Shown one piece after another: positions 1 through 12,291 of a DNA stretch of 64,000 nucleotides (positions are counted from its first letter, which is position 1; each line of letters opens with the position of its first letter). The stretch lies in the NCBI GenBank assembly GCA_027943335.1, contig BSBK01001539.1, forward strand, positions 186,001-250,000. The letters are read 5' to 3'. This stretch comes from Chamaecyparis obtusa. Its lineage: Eukaryota > Streptophyta > Pinopsida > Cupressales > Cupressaceae. The notes beneath the pieces were generated by a model. The model saw only the letters and a program-made list of their open reading frames with translations, did not search any database and was not told where the DNA came from. A program made the translations under genes and the position numbers.

Positions 1-1404
1 GATCCAGATTTTACAACATAGCCAACTCCTCACAGTGGTGCTTTCTTCCAAAACCATTCTTTATATTATAAAGTTATGTTGCTTATGCTGGCCAACTCTT
101 AAAGTGGTGAAAACATATTTCATAATGAGGGCGACTTTACTATTATTTATCAAAACAAGAGACATTTTTAACCAGTGTTATTGTCCAAGAAATGGAGGAT
201 AGTGAGTGATTAGGTATTTCCAAAACTGCACTGATAAAATGGGTAAATAGCAGCAGAAACAGCAATCTCATTATTTGTATCACTTAGCAGCGATTCTATT
301 ATTACAAACAGCAGCAAAAATTAGTTTGAAGGAAAATACTCCAATCTTGTGTTGAACAGCAATTAATGCTATTAATATAACATAAAAAGAAGTGCAGTTT
401 GTCATTTGTTGTTCTTTTTTTATTAAACTTCACTTAAAACCTTTGTTGCTAGTTTGCAGTTTTATATAACCCCGGATCTGGGTCCAGGTCAACCCATCTA
501 CAAATTTGTCACTGTTCCTTTTTTTATTAAACTTCACTTAAAATCTTTGTTGCTAGTTTGCAGTTTTATATAACCCCGGATCTGGGTCCAGGTCAACCCA
601 TCTACAAATTGGGACAGGGGCAGGATATTGACTATAGGTTACTCCTAGACAAACCCAAATAGAACCCAACAAAACCACAACGAACCTAGAGTAAACTTGT
701 CATTTTAGACAAATAAAAAATTGCTTTTTTAGTATTTTTTGGCATTTGATTTTGCCTACAGTGATGAAAATAAATCCTTACACTTAAAGTGACTTATAAA
801 GCATTTGAAAGACTAAAATAAACAAGTTTTAAAGTTTTACCTTATCGTGAATGAAAAAACACAATCCATTCAATCTTGCTTAACTTTTTTCATTTTTCCC
901 ATCACAAAAATAGAGTTAAAGATCAGTGTTCCATGGTGATGCATCCCTGCCTATAACCTACTATTTCAATAAACAATTGATAGACAATAGATTTTTGTTG
1001 TTATTTGACACAATGCTAACATCTTTTACCATGAATCTTAGTGCATCATTGAGATTCGAGAACAATCTGAGCATCCCTATCTATTCTTCTGCATGTGTTC
1101 AACCATCACCCACAAAAATAAACTTTACATACTAGTCTCAGAAGTTTTGTAGATTATGGGAGGGTTAGTGGCAGACTCATCTTAGTGGCAGAGTCAGTGG
1201 CAGGCTCTTGTCTCTTGTTGTAGAGCATTTTGAAGAAGGGGGCAACCTTTGTTTTTTCTAGACGAATTTTGGCAACTCTTGATCATTGACATTCTGCAGA
1301 TCCAGGGAGGGTCTCAGCAGCATCAGAATGTTCTAAAGAATTTCTGACCACAAGACATGTACAATCTTCTACAAGGTAGTTAGACAATGACAATTAAGGG
1401 AGGG
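1..1404. other. AT-rich sequence without a recognised gene
   Basis: I see no credible coding region. The short open frames lack domain-like composition. The stretch holds one tandem duplication (414-610). That duplication contains a GC-rich patch with the words CCCGGATCTGGG and GGTCCAGGTCAACCC, similar in style to the subterminal repeats of the hAT elements near 43-49 kb. The last 250 bases before 1405 could be the 3' end of a decayed copia-type element, because they lead into a purine-rich tract (TTAAGGGAGGG) next to an LTR-like sequence. Confidence 0.5.
414..610. repeat. Tandem duplication, period about 104 bp
   Basis: Two nearly identical copies (about 414-506 and 518-610) each run from a T-rich tract through TTAAACTTCACTTAAAA and TGCTAGTTTGCAG to ACCCCGGATCTGGGTCC and end in CATCTACAAATT. 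The copies differ at only a few positions, so the duplication looks recent. Confidence 0.85.
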
Positions 1405-1610
1405 TATTAGAATATTGTAATGTTTCTTTAATAGTCATCTTAGTTAGTATTTAGTTTTAGATAACATAGAAACTTTCTTGTTAGCTTTTTAGGAAGTTTT
1501 TATTTCTTTCTCAGTTATTCTCTATATAAAGAGACTACGTCTCCATTTGTAATTACTCATTTATCAAACTATCAAGTTTTATAACATTATTCATACTGCC
1601 ATTTTCAACA
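1405..1610 (+). mobile_element. Small copia-like LTR (solo LTR or 3' LTR remnant)
   Basis: A polypurine-like tract (AATTAAGGGAGGG) directly precedes a 206-bp unit that starts TATTAGAATATTG and ends ATTTTCAACA, close to the TGTTA...AACA ends of small plant copia LTRs. A TATA-type promoter (TCTATATAAAGAG, near 1522) lies inside it, followed by sequence typical of an R/U5 leader. The first dinucleotide is TA instead of TG. No target-site duplication or partner LTR was recognised. Confidence 0.5.
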
Positions 1611-1874
1611 TTCCTTTTTTATTGGACTAAACTTATGACAGTATTAACACTTGACTTTGTGTTTGGAGTCTGGACTATGAATCGAAAATTGAAGTCTTCT
1701 TCAGTTTGCCCTTATTTTGTGCAGCTAGTACACTCTTAGTTTGTCCAAAACTGAACTCAATCATTTGCATCTCTCCATACATTTTACAATAAATATGAAC
1801 TAATTTTGTCAAAGGTGAGAATCGAAATCACTACCAATAGCGGCATAGACTACAAAAAAGTTTTAAATGACAGT

Positions 1875-2330
1875 TGCAAACTATTGATCTCCTAGGTCTT
1901 TCATCTTAAAAAGGTACTCTAACAATGACCCAACCCCACCCAACTTTGTCAAAAACAACAAATATTTCAACTATAGAATTCTACCTTTTTACAAAAGCTT
2001 GATGCTTGTTTTTGAGATATTCTCACAAATCACCAACAGAAGTGGTATTCTAAACTTTTGGGTTCATTTATGATTATTACCAAACTCTACAAGATATGAA
2101 GCTGTTATATTTTCTAATTCAACATTGATGGTAGAAAGTTTATCTCTTAGGTATTTCATCCTAAAAAGATACTCTAACAATAACCCAACCCCACCCAACT
2201 TTGTGGAAAACAGAAAAAATTTCAAATATAAAATTCTACCTTATCACAAAAATTTGATGCTTCTTTTTAAGATATTCTCAAAAATCACCAGCAGAAGTAG
2301 CATTCTAAACTTTTGGGTTTGTTTATATAG
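1875..2330. repeat. Diverged tandem duplication, period about 255 bp
   Basis: The segment near 1890-2060 recurs near 2145-2320. Shared landmarks are the paired words CATCTTAAAAAGGTACTC / CATCCTAAAAAGATACTC, CCCAACCCCACCCAACTTTG, and ATTCTAAACTTTTGGGTT near the end. The copies differ by substitutions and small indels, so this is older than the 134-bp array that follows. Confidence 0.8.
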
Positions 2331-2644
2331 TTTGAGAATTATTCTACCACAATTACTATAATCAACAAACATGCTTATTTTCTGACTCCAAATATTAAAG
2401 TTTTGGCCTGTCAATCTTTTGGACTTCAAGTAAAACAAGATTAAAAATAATGCCCATGACTGCAAGGCCTGTGGTTTACAGGAAAACTTCATACCTTGCC
2501 AAAAAAATGCAGACTAATTACAAACGTCTTCTTAATAATGGAAGAGTATTAGACTGATTTTTTTAGATTTAAAAGTATTTATTGCCCAAAAAAGTAACTC
2601 AGTTTATACCTTTCTGTACCATTTTTGTAGAGCCAAATGTGCAC

Positions 2645-2905
2645 AATCTGTACAACCTGTTTTATGTAATTTTCTGATTTTTGCCCTTAGATTGCATAGC
2701 AATTATTCCTTACTGTGCACCAATCTTCTGTCAACCCCCTTTTGACAGCCATTTGATAGTTTTGGCAATGATTTATCCTTCCTACAGTCAGCTTATTAAC
2801 AAGCAATCAGCAATCATCTGTACAACCTGTTTTATGTAATTTTCTGTTTTTTGCCCTTAGATTGCATAGCAATTATTCCTTCCTATGCACAGATCTTTTG
2901 TCATG
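2645..2905. repeat. Duplication, period about 170 bp
   Basis: The sequence around CTGTACAACCTGTTTTATG, followed by TTGCCCTTAGATTGCATAGC and AATTATTCCTT, occurs at about 2647 and again at about 2817. The copies are nearly identical over roughly 90 bp. The intervening 80 bp is not duplicated. Confidence 0.8.
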
Positions 2906-3232
2906 TTGATGGGTGTTTTATGACCACACCAACACAGAATAAAGTGCCAACAAACACTTTATCATCTCTTGAACAAAGGCCCCTCATATACTAAGATTGC
3001 AAAGATTATAGGGTGACTCCCAGGTTCCTACTGCAAACATGCGACTTTGTGATGGATATGAGCTCGTTTGGCTTGATGTATGTTGGTAATCCAGGGGGAC
3101 ATACATAACTTCTTTCAAGATGACTTTGACAATTCTGGCTTTGGGAGCTATTTGTTGATGTCAATTTTGTACCACTACATATAGCAATTGAATACTTGAT
3201 ATAGAATACCAAACACTCAACCCTCTCTTGAA

Positions 3233-3630
3233 AAGTAAATAGTCATGAAGAACATGAGAAAACTCCAAGGTTCCTGACACTTGTGGATACTAACTCAGTT
3301 ATATTAATGTGATTTGCTGGTTAATCACGTAGGCGGGCTTACGTTGTTCATTCAAAGATAAAGATAAAGTAAATAGTCATGAAAAACATGAGAAAACTCC
3401 AAGGTTCCTTACACTTGTGGATACTAACTCAGTTATATTAATGTGATTTGCTGGTTAATCACGTAGGCGGGCTTACGTTGTTCATTCAAAGATAAAGATA
3501 AAGTAAATAGTCATGAAGAACATGAGAAAACTCCAAGGTTCCTTACACTTGTGGATACTAACTCAGTTATATTAATGTGATTTGCTGGTTAATCACGTAG
3601 GCGGGGCTTACATTGTTCATTCAAAGATAA
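3233..3630. repeat. Three tandem copies of a 134-bp unit
   Basis: Copies start at 3233, 3367 and 3501 with AAGTAAATAGTCATGAA and each end near TTCATTCAAAGATA. The spacing is exactly 134 bp twice and the copies differ by only a few bases. Each contains a small hairpin (GTGATT...AATCAC) around its centre. No coding signal. Confidence 0.9.
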
Positions 3631-4435
3631 CTTGGTGGTACTTCGCTTAGTTGACTTGTTCTTTTCTCCTTGATCACTTTCACTTTCAACTACTCCTACC
3701 ACTAACTGCTGACTGCTCTACTACTACTATGAATGAAGAAATTAGCAAATGGACGGGGATCCAACCAAATGAAAGCTTGCCTACGGCACTACCTCCGTTG
3801 GTGCAATGATTCAAAGGGGATAGTCTTAGAATTTTCACACTGACACCTATCTTCCAACCCAACTTGAAGTACAAGCGGAAAGATGAAATGCAAGTAGAAC
3901 TTGGGAGTGATTGGACTAGATTACCACACAAGGCTTCCTAACAAGCCGGTAGGATGCTAGTGGCCTAGTATATAAATCTCTATCAAACATTCACTAACAT
4001 CACCATACAACTAGCCATCTACTTCTATTCTAACAACATGAAAAGAAATCCTACTTTAATTTGAGAGATGAGAAGAACCATGCAATACACCAAAATGATC
4101 ATGCATATCCACCATGCAAGCCACAACAATGAATAGAGAACAATTTTGATAGTATTTTGCCAACAATTCTCAGACATAACTCCCCTTTACAAATGAGAAC
4201 AAATGGCCTTATATAGGGGACTCAAAATTACAAGTGGCCAAGATTAAGAGGCAAAATCAAGGGCCAAGATTAAGCCTTACAAACCCTAATTAGGGTTACC
4301 ATCTTTCAACCAATTACATGAGGGCACCAACCTTGTGGGCCAATGAGAAAATTACAATAATCTGTCAACCAATGAGAACATAGGACACTTGGCATGATTT
4401 GATTGAATGCACATGAAATTGCCACCTCATCAACC

Positions 4436-5512
4436 TTATCTTATAAATTTATTTAATCCTTGAGGTGAGGTGGAGCCTTGGATGCTTGAGCTCATCCTTA
4501 GAAACTTCCTCATCACCACTTGAACTTGCTTGTACCTTAAGTCCTGACCTTGAAAGGGTGAGGTCTCCATGCACTTGGGGTAATCTTGCCTTGGCCTCGG
4601 TGGCTTGCCTGGATGTGAACCTTCTTGCAATTTGAGAGCCTTGCTCTGGGCCACCGCCTTGAAATCAAACTTGACCACCTTCAACCCTTTGTCTCGCTTT
4701 CCTCCTTCATTATCCTTGCCTTCCTTAACTTTCCTTCCTACTCGAATTTGGTTTGCATGCACCCCCCTCTGCTTCAATACTCTTGGGTTCCCGAGGCACC
4801 TGCCTTGGCCATACCTCCCTCTCAAATCTAACCAAACTAGCTTGCACGAATAGCCAAGCCCTGCCTAACCACACATATCTTCAAATCTATTCCAATCTAC
4901 AATGAAACCTGCCTCCTCACTAATGTTTTCCTCTTTGGCTAACCCTTGAATGTCTTCAACTGTTCGGACTACCACAACCTCGCCCCTAGGCATAAGCATC
5001 TACCTCAACCATAGTGGTGCAGTGCATCTCCCCAAATCTGGATTTGGTTCGACTAGCAAAGCATCACCAACAGCCTTGCAATCAAATAGAATAGGTAGGA
5101 CCCCATGTAGAATTGCTTTTGATTTTGCACTATCCTAAGTTGCAACTCTAAATTCTCGCTAATGATCCTAGCCCAATCAAACTTTATTTTTCCATTCTCA
5201 ATTCTTTCAATAAAATAATACATCCAAGGATCAAACTGTGTACCTTGAGCGGAGCCCATGACCCGGTTGAGAAGCACAATAAGGTCGCCATACTCTGACT
5301 TGAAATCTGACCTAGTGGGCCTTGACGACTTGGTAACTCCCTTCTTGTCTTCTTGCAACCAATTCTCAACTGTACCATGTCCACTGTGCCAATGTTGGTG
5401 TCACCCACTCGCTTCAATTTTGAGAAGGAGGTCTTGGGCATCATGTCTTCCTTGTCTTTCTTGGTATACATTGCCCTTAGGTTCTTGCTTGCACGAGCAT
5501 CCGCCATCCTAA
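4436..5512 (-). pseudogene. Broken gag-like reading frame of unknown family
   Basis: Several overlapping minus-strand frames with protein-like composition cover this span but are joined only through frameshifts. The 5053-5358 frame contains FDPWMYYFIERIENGK and a long helical, charged stretch. The 5184-5507 frame starts MADARASKNLRAMYTKK, and the 4436-4825 frame is strongly basic. The three pieces probably derive from one protein of a retroelement, perhaps a capsid-like or other accessory product. I recognise no catalytic motif (no protease, RT or integrase). Function is not assigned. A translated search against plant repeat proteins would settle the family. Confidence 0.3.
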
Positions 5513-5537
5513 CCCTTATTTCAGCCTCATCTTTCTA

Positions 5538-5815
5538 CAGTGAGATGGGACTACACTTATCTCTGCCCCTCCAATCTTAGGGATGGAACTACCACTTATT
5601 TATGCCTCTTCGATTCCTATCACACTACACTTATCTCTACCTCTTTGCCTAGGGATGGGACTACCACTTGTTTCTGCCTCTTCGAAAACTTATGAGATGG
5701 ACTACACTTATATCTCCCAACTTCGTTCCTAGAGGTGGGACTACCACTTATATCTCCTTTCTCCAAATCCTATGAATGAAAACTACACTTATATCTCCCA
5801 ACTTCAAGCCCTAGA
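5538..5815. repeat. Degenerate short tandem array, period roughly 55-60 bp
   Basis: A unit built from GATGGGACTACACTTAT, then CTCTGCC or ATATCTCC, then a CTTCG-containing spacer is repeated at least five times with variation (ACTACACTTAT alternating with ACTACCACTTAT). The array lies beside the broken frames of the minus-strand remnant. Confidence 0.75.
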
Positions 5816-6330
5816 TGAAATGATGAAGTGATGGATGGATGATGCAAGCAAGAAATGGGAAAAGAACCAAGTAAGAACAAGGAAAGAAATCTGCCTTACT
5901 AACCAGCCTTCACCAACAAACTTGAAGCTCCTCTTCTACACCAAACAAGCCCTCAACTCCACCAAAGAAGAAGAAGACACAAAATCTGCAATCCTCTACA
6001 AAAATTCGCAATTCTGCCCTCTCAAAAATTTTGCAAGTCTTCCCTATGTTGGCAGCTCTGCACCTTCAGATTTTCGCAAATCTGCCCAAACAACAGTCTG
6101 TCCTAAATTTCACAGGTAGAGCACAATTTGCAGCCCTTGAAAATTCGCCGTGCTCTAAAACAAAATTCTGCCCTTTGACAAATTTTCAAGTCCACCTCCA
6201 GATTTTGCTACCTCCCTTTGCCCAAATTTTTGCTAGGGCACAATTCCTTCTGATTTTAGCTCCTTCTTCCTTCTAATTTCGTAGCTCTGCCTTCTAATTT
6301 CGCAACTCCTCTACCAAAAGACTGCCAAGA

Positions 6331-7360
6331 CACAATGAAAGAGTTGAATGAGAAGAAGAGGAGGAAGGGCTTCCTCTTATACTAAACTTTTGCCTCCTTA
6401 ATTATAGAGCCGACTTTATAGGAGGGAAAAAAATAAATTAAAATTGCCAAGTTTAACATGAATTAAATAAAAATAAAATCGCATGGCCCAAGGAATATGA
6501 ATTTAATTTCAAAATTGCCAATAATTAATGAAAAAAAATTGCAAGAGGGCTGGGATAGAACTGGGCTATCTTGGAGATGAAAAAATTTAATTTATTTAGC
6601 CAAAGACAAGCAAATTTTGAAAATCTTATGGGGTTGCAAGTTGTAATTTGGGATTTCCCTAAGAAAAATGATTTTATTGCATTTAATCACTACAACCTCA
6701 CAAAAAAAACAAAAATTGCAAGCCAATCATAATTCAAACAATTAAAATTTTTATTTACCCATTTCCCACTTAAAATTTTCGAAAATCTCCCCTTGGCAAT
6801 TTAATTAATTTTTTTATATTGCAATCCAAAAATCATTTAGCAATTTAATTTCCATTTGGCAATTAAATTTCAAATACTTTGCAATTAAATCAAATTTGGC
6901 AATTTTAAATTTTCATTTAATTCCATTTTCACCACCAAAAATTTACAAGATTTTCCCAAAAAATATCCACTTTCACAATTAAATTTCGAAAATGTTCAAG
7001 TTATTCAATTTCATCAATTTTCAAAATTCACCTAAGTCCAAAATTTGCAATTTTATCCCGCTAGATATCATTCTAATTTCTAACAATTGAAGAAAACGTT
7101 CTCATTGAATTTCATTTGGCCTAAAGACAAAATCGACCGCTTTAGGAAAACCAACATTCCGCAAGGTGAAAACAAGCAATACCCCCCAAGCGTTTCAAAA
7201 TATCCAAGGTGTAAAATTTTCATTTCAAAACCTCTGGATCGCTCAAAAATTCACTAAGGCACCCAAATACCCGGATCTAGGAAAATTGTCAAGGCCTGCT
7301 CAAGAATTGGGGGTCCCCAAATTCTTTGGGGCGATGGTGTGAAAACCTCACAACACTATT
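6331..7360 (-). other. AT-rich LTR-like region, minus orientation
   Basis: No coding potential. The right edge on the minus strand reads TGTTGTGAGGTTTTCACACC followed by a CATCGCCCC-type word and GGGGACCCCC. The sequence near 28440-28500 gives GGGGTCCC and GGCGATGT in the same order on the plus strand. Both look like the start of gypsy-type LTRs in minus orientation. The body is low-complexity, with many variants of GGCAATTTAATTT. A TATA-like AGTATAAGAGG lies on the minus strand near 6380. Treating it as the 3' LTR of the element that carries the 8190-10800 frame is inference. Confidence 0.35.
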
Positions 7361-8189
7361 CAAATGATTTAGCAATGAAGAGTATTTCAAAGTGTTTCAC
7401 GAAATGTACTAAAAATAAAGAGGGTAAGGTTGAGAAATCCTATTCTAATCCTAAGAACTTTGGAAGACAATAGTTGCTCAAGTGAAATCTACCACACTTG
7501 GCTTTCCCAAATCAACTACACAAACGAGGTGCAATCTTCGAAGGTTATGCTAAGAATTTTCACACCACAAATGAACACCATCATAAGAACAATGCACATT
7601 CAGTGATCGAAGTTAAGATCCACATAAAAGGCTTAGACCAACCTTACACTGCACATAGAAATCATCTAATTGCAAAAGGTATTAGCAGACGATTTCACCA
7701 TAAATATTATCAATCTCATTCACCTAATTACTTGAAAGCAAATCTAATCTATGTGAGGAACAAAAAAGCATGCAAACTCCCAGAATAATGCAAGTAATCA
7801 CCAAACTTCAATGGGTCTTTTAATCTAGTAGCTTATAGAAACAATTTCCCAAAGTTCACTCTATTACAAATGCGGGGGCATACCCCTTTTATATGATTCA
7901 AATTACAATGAACGGCCCAGATCAAAATAGAATCAAGGGCCCAGATTTTGACACATCGGCCCTAATTAGGGTTCGGCCAAGGAGAGATTCTCTGCCATAA
8001 AGTGGCGGGTCCACATGGACCAATGGGAGGATGGATCGCCCACTACCAGGAGAGTGGGTCAAGTTGATCAATAATGAGGCAAGATTCCCACTAAACCATT
8101 AATGCTCTTTTGCCCAGAATAGATTATGCTTGATTCCTTTCTTTAAATGCTAAGAATCTAGACATTACCATTACTAGCTCATCCACACA
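7361..8189 (-). other. Non-coding downstream region of a minus-strand element
   Basis: It lies between the broken frame at 8190-10800 and the LTR-like block at 6331-7360. It has the place and composition of a 3' untranslated region. The segment around 7920-7980 shares words with 4190-4330. I see nothing else to annotate. Confidence 0.3.
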
Positions 8190-10800
8190 AACACTTGGCA
8201 CAGTCTCATGCTTGAACTCTATAATAGCTATATCCTTTTCACACCTGTCAAAGTTCTTTTCCCACTCTAGCACTAACTCCTAAATCCTGTACATAATGTT
8301 TCAAAATGCGAAAATATTCTCCAAGTCCTCTTCTGAAAAGGAATTCATGCTAAAGAATTCTTCCAATTTGTTCTTCAGCCCATCCATTGTCATTTCTTCA
8401 TCAATCATCCTCTTTGCGAATAATGCTTCAACAATATTGAGGACTCCTTCTTGGATGTTCCCAATCATCTTCCTCCATCAAGTTGACTCCTCATTTGATT
8501 TCTCAAACAATTCCCTCCATGTGACCACTGCACCATACCATTGCGAGAAGTCATACACCTCATTCTCTTCTATTACTCCACCATCTATCAGTGCATGCCT
8601 AGGAATCTACATCAAAACCTCCAAGTGTGGGATAGTCTCACTCTAGTAGCTATGTGTGTCTTCCCATGCTTGATCCATGCATTGTATCATGCCAAGGATA
8701 GCTAGAGTTCTTTCATACATTTGAGTCAAGTCTTCAACAAACTTGTATGCAACATCATGAATGTTCTTCACCCATCCTTTTGTGCCTTGGGTGATCTTCC
8801 ATATTTCTTCAATGCCATCCATTGATTCCTTTGGAATAGCAACAGGGGGAACAAATGCCTAATCTTCTGGTCTAATAGGATTTGTCAGACACTGCAAATA
8901 CCCACACAGAACCTTGTTCTCACTTTTCAATTTTTTGTATTTCTCCTCCGTCTTCATCTATTATTTCAATGTTGGGTGGAATCATCAAATTCGTCCATCA
9001 CCTATGTCTTGACCATGTGCCCTAAGTCAATTGTAGTCACATCATACTCTTCTAGAGTAATCTTATTTGTGGCCTTGTCAATCTTTGGCACTTCTAAATG
9101 TATAGTTCTCGATCCTGACTCATCCCTAGTGACCTTGGAGAATTTCTTTGGCTTGCCTTTCTCTGCTGGTTTGTTGATTCGGCTCAGAAATTCTTGTAAT
9201 TCAAGTGCAAAATCGATCTCTTCTTCAAGATTCCTTCACATCCTTTCCTTCAACCATTTTGGAGCGGTTGAATGCTGATCATACACCAGTAGATGTTCCT
9301 GGTCCAGCATTGTTTCTTCAAACCACTCCTCTGGGATGGGAATATCTAGCTCTACTAATTCTTTAGCTAAACATTCTCTCAAGAGATTCCTAAAACTAGA
9401 GATCTGTTTCTGCAAGAGGTCCTTGCTCTTCATTCTTTTGTTGACTAACTTCCTAGAAAGCATTGATACTTTGCCTATCATGTACTGGTAAAGTTATTTG
9501 GTCTTGTGACCATCTCCTTTTGCTGGTTCCAATCTTTTCTCCTATAAAAATATCAAATTCTTATACACTTGAGGAATTAGCAGGTGATGAAAGTGCTCTC
9601 TAGCTTGTCTTTTCTACGAAGGCCTTTCACTTGGGACATTTGAACTTTTCTTTGGCCGCTCATCCTGGATGATGCTTTTCCCTTTCCCATATTCTTCCTT
9701 TTCTGGTGGATCTTCTTTTGATGATTGTTCAACTCTACCATCCTATGGCTCTTGATCTCTCATAAAATCATAAGTCAAGAGAACATTCTTCGTCTTCAAT
9801 CTGTTGACCTACTATCTTTGTCTTCTAGTTCAATCCACCACCTCGTGAATTTTGTGACTAGCCTAGATAACATATCAAGATCTATTTCTTCAAGTCCAAT
9901 CCAATTAGGTGGTTGGATGGTCTCATTCTCTCCTTCTCGAACTCAGGTTGAATCACATTCAAATCTTCCTCCACTTGATTTGGTACTAGATAGATCCTAC
10001 ATGTTCTGATCTTTCGGAGTGGCAACCTAGAATACATTCTTTTCCTGATTTCATATTCATCTTTGGCATTGCCTCAATAGTCTTCCAGATGCATCTTAAG
10101 CTAGTACTTTCTACCAACCACCATTCTTACTTTATTATACGGATCAAAAGTTAGCCTTGTTCTATGAATTGATAGATGATAGAATTGCAACTCCTCTGCT
10201 AACTTTTCAATTGCTAACAATGATGGACATACCCCATCAGATGTTCCCATGATGATTGGGAATTCAATTCCGCGTTTCCTCTTCTTCTTATGGATTTTGT
10301 CATATGGCGTTAACTACCTCATGACTTCTCACAACACTATTTTGAGTTGGATATCTTAGAAGTTTGTAAGGATGAGAAGAGAACCCCTAAAGCCAGATAT
10401 AAGTGAATGTAGGGAATTGTATGAAATAGGAATTGTACTTTTCCACCAACATCATTGCTTCCTTTGACAACCTCGTATGAAAACTGCCCTTAAGAGATCT
10501 GACAATATGCAATGCAAAGGCATCATCGGCTCTCAAGTAATTGGGCACATTATACAAGTGCAACTATGGATAACATTTGTGCACCTTTAACTAGTTTGGA
10601 CCACATCTTATTGGTCCTCTACATCTCAATCCTTCATATCTGGTTATCCTTGCCAACATGTATACAACAGAGGAACTCGTATAAAAAGTTTTGGATTCCT
10701 CCAAATTCCTGGGTTGTCTAAATTCAAACTTCAAGAATCCTCCATCGAATCTAAATAGCCCCCATGAGCGCTAATCCTCTATATGCAAGGATTTTCCAAA
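8190..10800 (-). pseudogene. Long broken reading frame of unknown function in a retroelement remnant
   Basis: Read on the minus strand from about 10800 down, a protein-like sequence of roughly 850 codons can be followed through at least two frame changes and many stops. Recognisable pieces in order are RFDGGFLKFEFRQPRNLEE, then AIEKLAEELQFYHLSIHRT, then LDIPIPEEWFEETMLDQEH (inside 9236-9481), LQEFLSRINKPAEKGKPKK, and near the end VVTWRELFEKSNEESTWWR. Composition is charged and helical. No retroviral-type protease, RT, RNase H, integrase or transposase motif is visible. At least one stop (TGA at 9236-9238, between KERM and RNLEEE) would be explained by a CGA-to-TGA change. It may be an accessory or capsid-type product of a non-autonomous LTR element. 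I do not recognise the family. Confidence 0.45.
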
Positions 10801-11157
10801 TATCACAAAATTCCTTCACCCTGTCTAATTGTCACCCAAGGGCATGGAACCTCTAGGTAGAGGGAATTTTCAAAAACTCCAACAATCCTTGGCTATATCT
10901 CATATGCACTCAAGGACGCTAGAGTATAATGACCAAGAAATTTTTCAAAATGTTAAAATCTCCTTCCTTATCTCATGTGCACCCAAGAGAGGAGTTGCAA
11001 TCCTATGGAATTCAAAATGTGGGCGCATAAGAGGTGTCATGGGATTTTCCACCACTTAGCCATTTTCCAAGATCTCCATGTCCTTTTGATCACCACTTAG
11101 CCATTTTGATTGTTCCTTGCTTTCTCCAACTTGGGTGCATATTAGACAAGGTGAAGG
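10801..11157 (-). other. Leader-like flank, interrupted by the 13.7-kb element
   Basis: No coding region. The sequence carries repeated words such as CACCACTTAGCCATTTT and GGGTGCATATTAGAC. After the inserted element (11158-24900) the same style of sequence resumes at 24901 (GGGCGCACATTAGCCTTGG). The two flanks were contiguous before insertion and probably form the 5' leader or LTR of the minus-strand remnant to the left. Confidence 0.45.
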
Positions 11158-12232
11158 TGTTGACATAACTTAGTTGTCATTGGTAAAGTCATTGGCAAAC
11201 ATCAATCCTACCGAGACACCGGTACATCACACCGGTACTCTTAAATATGCACCGGTAGACTGAACAAGTAAGCGGTGTACTTTGCTAGTCACGCTTATAC
11301 CGGTCTAGGTTATTCAAAATTTCAAACCGATCATGGGAAACACACAGGGAAGAGATGGCTAACCGGGTACAATTTTTTTACCGGTTAAATGCATGATAAT
11401 CCAAACTGGATTATGCAGAGCGTTCTCAGTTAAAACTGGAGTTAGCTTTTTCATTTTTATTGAAGTTAGCGAGCATTTCGAGGTGTACTCAAGATCAGTT
11501 TGCAAACTTTTTTTTGCATGCATGATTTATGGGTGAGTTTACAGCTTGGCAGTACTATGAGATGTGTTTTTTATAAGATTGATCCCTTATAAATGCAGGT
11601 CATTGGACATGAAAGAAGTGTCGTTGAATATCAAGAGAAGGAGAGCGATATCTTCTAAGAGGAGCTACAGTCACAAAAAGTGAAAGACAAAGAAAGGTTC
11701 AACAACCAAGCAGAGCAAAAGGGGAACAAGTATGATCTGATTAAACAAAAAGTGTCATCATAAGATCATTGCTTTAGATTGTGAAGCATATTCAAATCCC
11801 TTAATCAGGGTGAACCCTAATAGGTTCTTTGTATAAATCCCTTTACCGAGTAACATCAGTATTGGTGTTGAAAGTCCTCTTACAAGGCGACTCCTAACAG
11901 GGTCAAGATCCTAAGAGGTCTTCTACCAAATCCCTTAACCGGGTAGCACTCTTACCAGTGCTTTGTAAGCCTCTAACAGGGCACCTTTATTACTGCAGTA
12001 GTAAAGTTGTGTGTTCTGTCACACCGTGGTTTTCTCCTTCTAACCAAGGGTTTCCACGTATATATGTTGTGTTGACCTGTGCATTTCAATTTTTGTCTAT
12101 GAGTGTTGTTATATTCTTTTAATTCTGCAAGAATATATATATAAGGATAAATTGAAGTAGAAATTGTATTCACCGATTCACCCCCCCCCCCCCCCCCCCC
12201 CCCTCTCTCTCAGTAACCGGTTAGGATTAACA
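11158..12232 (+). repeat. 5' LTR of the outer element
   Basis: The 1075-bp LTR begins TGTTGACA and ends ATTAACA. It is rich in CCGGT words (for example CACCGGTA, AACCGGTT). A TATA-like TATAAATCCCTTTACCG occurs near 11833. It carries a C23 homopolymer near its 3' end (12181-12203), against about seven C in the other LTR. It matches 23856-24900 throughout. Confidence 0.95.
12181..12203. repeat. C23 homopolymer in the 5' LTR
   Basis: Twenty-three consecutive C precede TCTCTCTCTC. The 3' LTR has only about seven C at the same place. This may be a true slippage expansion or a sequencing artefact, since such runs are hard to read. Confidence 0.95.
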
Positions 12233-12234
12233 AT

Positions 12235-12242
12235 TGGTATCA
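12235..12242 (+). promoter_or_regulatory. Degenerate primer-binding site of the outer element
   Basis: Two bases after the 5' LTR the sequence reads TGGTATCA followed by AAATATTTGG. The first eight bases match the plant initiator-Met tRNA 3' end as used by copia-type elements (compare 14640-14651). The following bases diverge. Confidence 0.6.
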
Positions 12243-12291
12243 AAATATTTGGTTCTCAAAGATATAAAGCTTAACCGCTTGAGTAAAAATC

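Larger units (their letters stand above)
1611..4139. other. Intergenic sequence with three local duplications
   Basis: No gene recognised. The stretch contains a 255-bp-period duplication (1875-2330), a 170-bp-period duplication (2645-2905) and three copies of a 134-bp unit (3233-3630), each listed separately. The rest is AT-rich with no promoter or domain-like reading frame I can defend. Confidence 0.5.
4140..6330 (-). mobile_element. Decayed LTR-type retroelement remnant, minus strand
   Basis: This region has the layout of a degraded minus-strand retroelement. Broken gag-like reading frames lie at 4436-5512, a short tandem array at 5538-5815, and a leader-like region follows up to about 6330. 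The segment at 4190-4330 (CCCTAATTAGGGTT, preceded by GGGCCAAGATTAAG) resembles the segment at 7880-7980 of the neighbouring remnant (GGGCCCAGATT, then CCCTAATTAGGGTT), which suggests two related elements in the same orientation. No paired LTRs or TSD could be fixed, so the limits are approximate. Confidence 0.35.
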
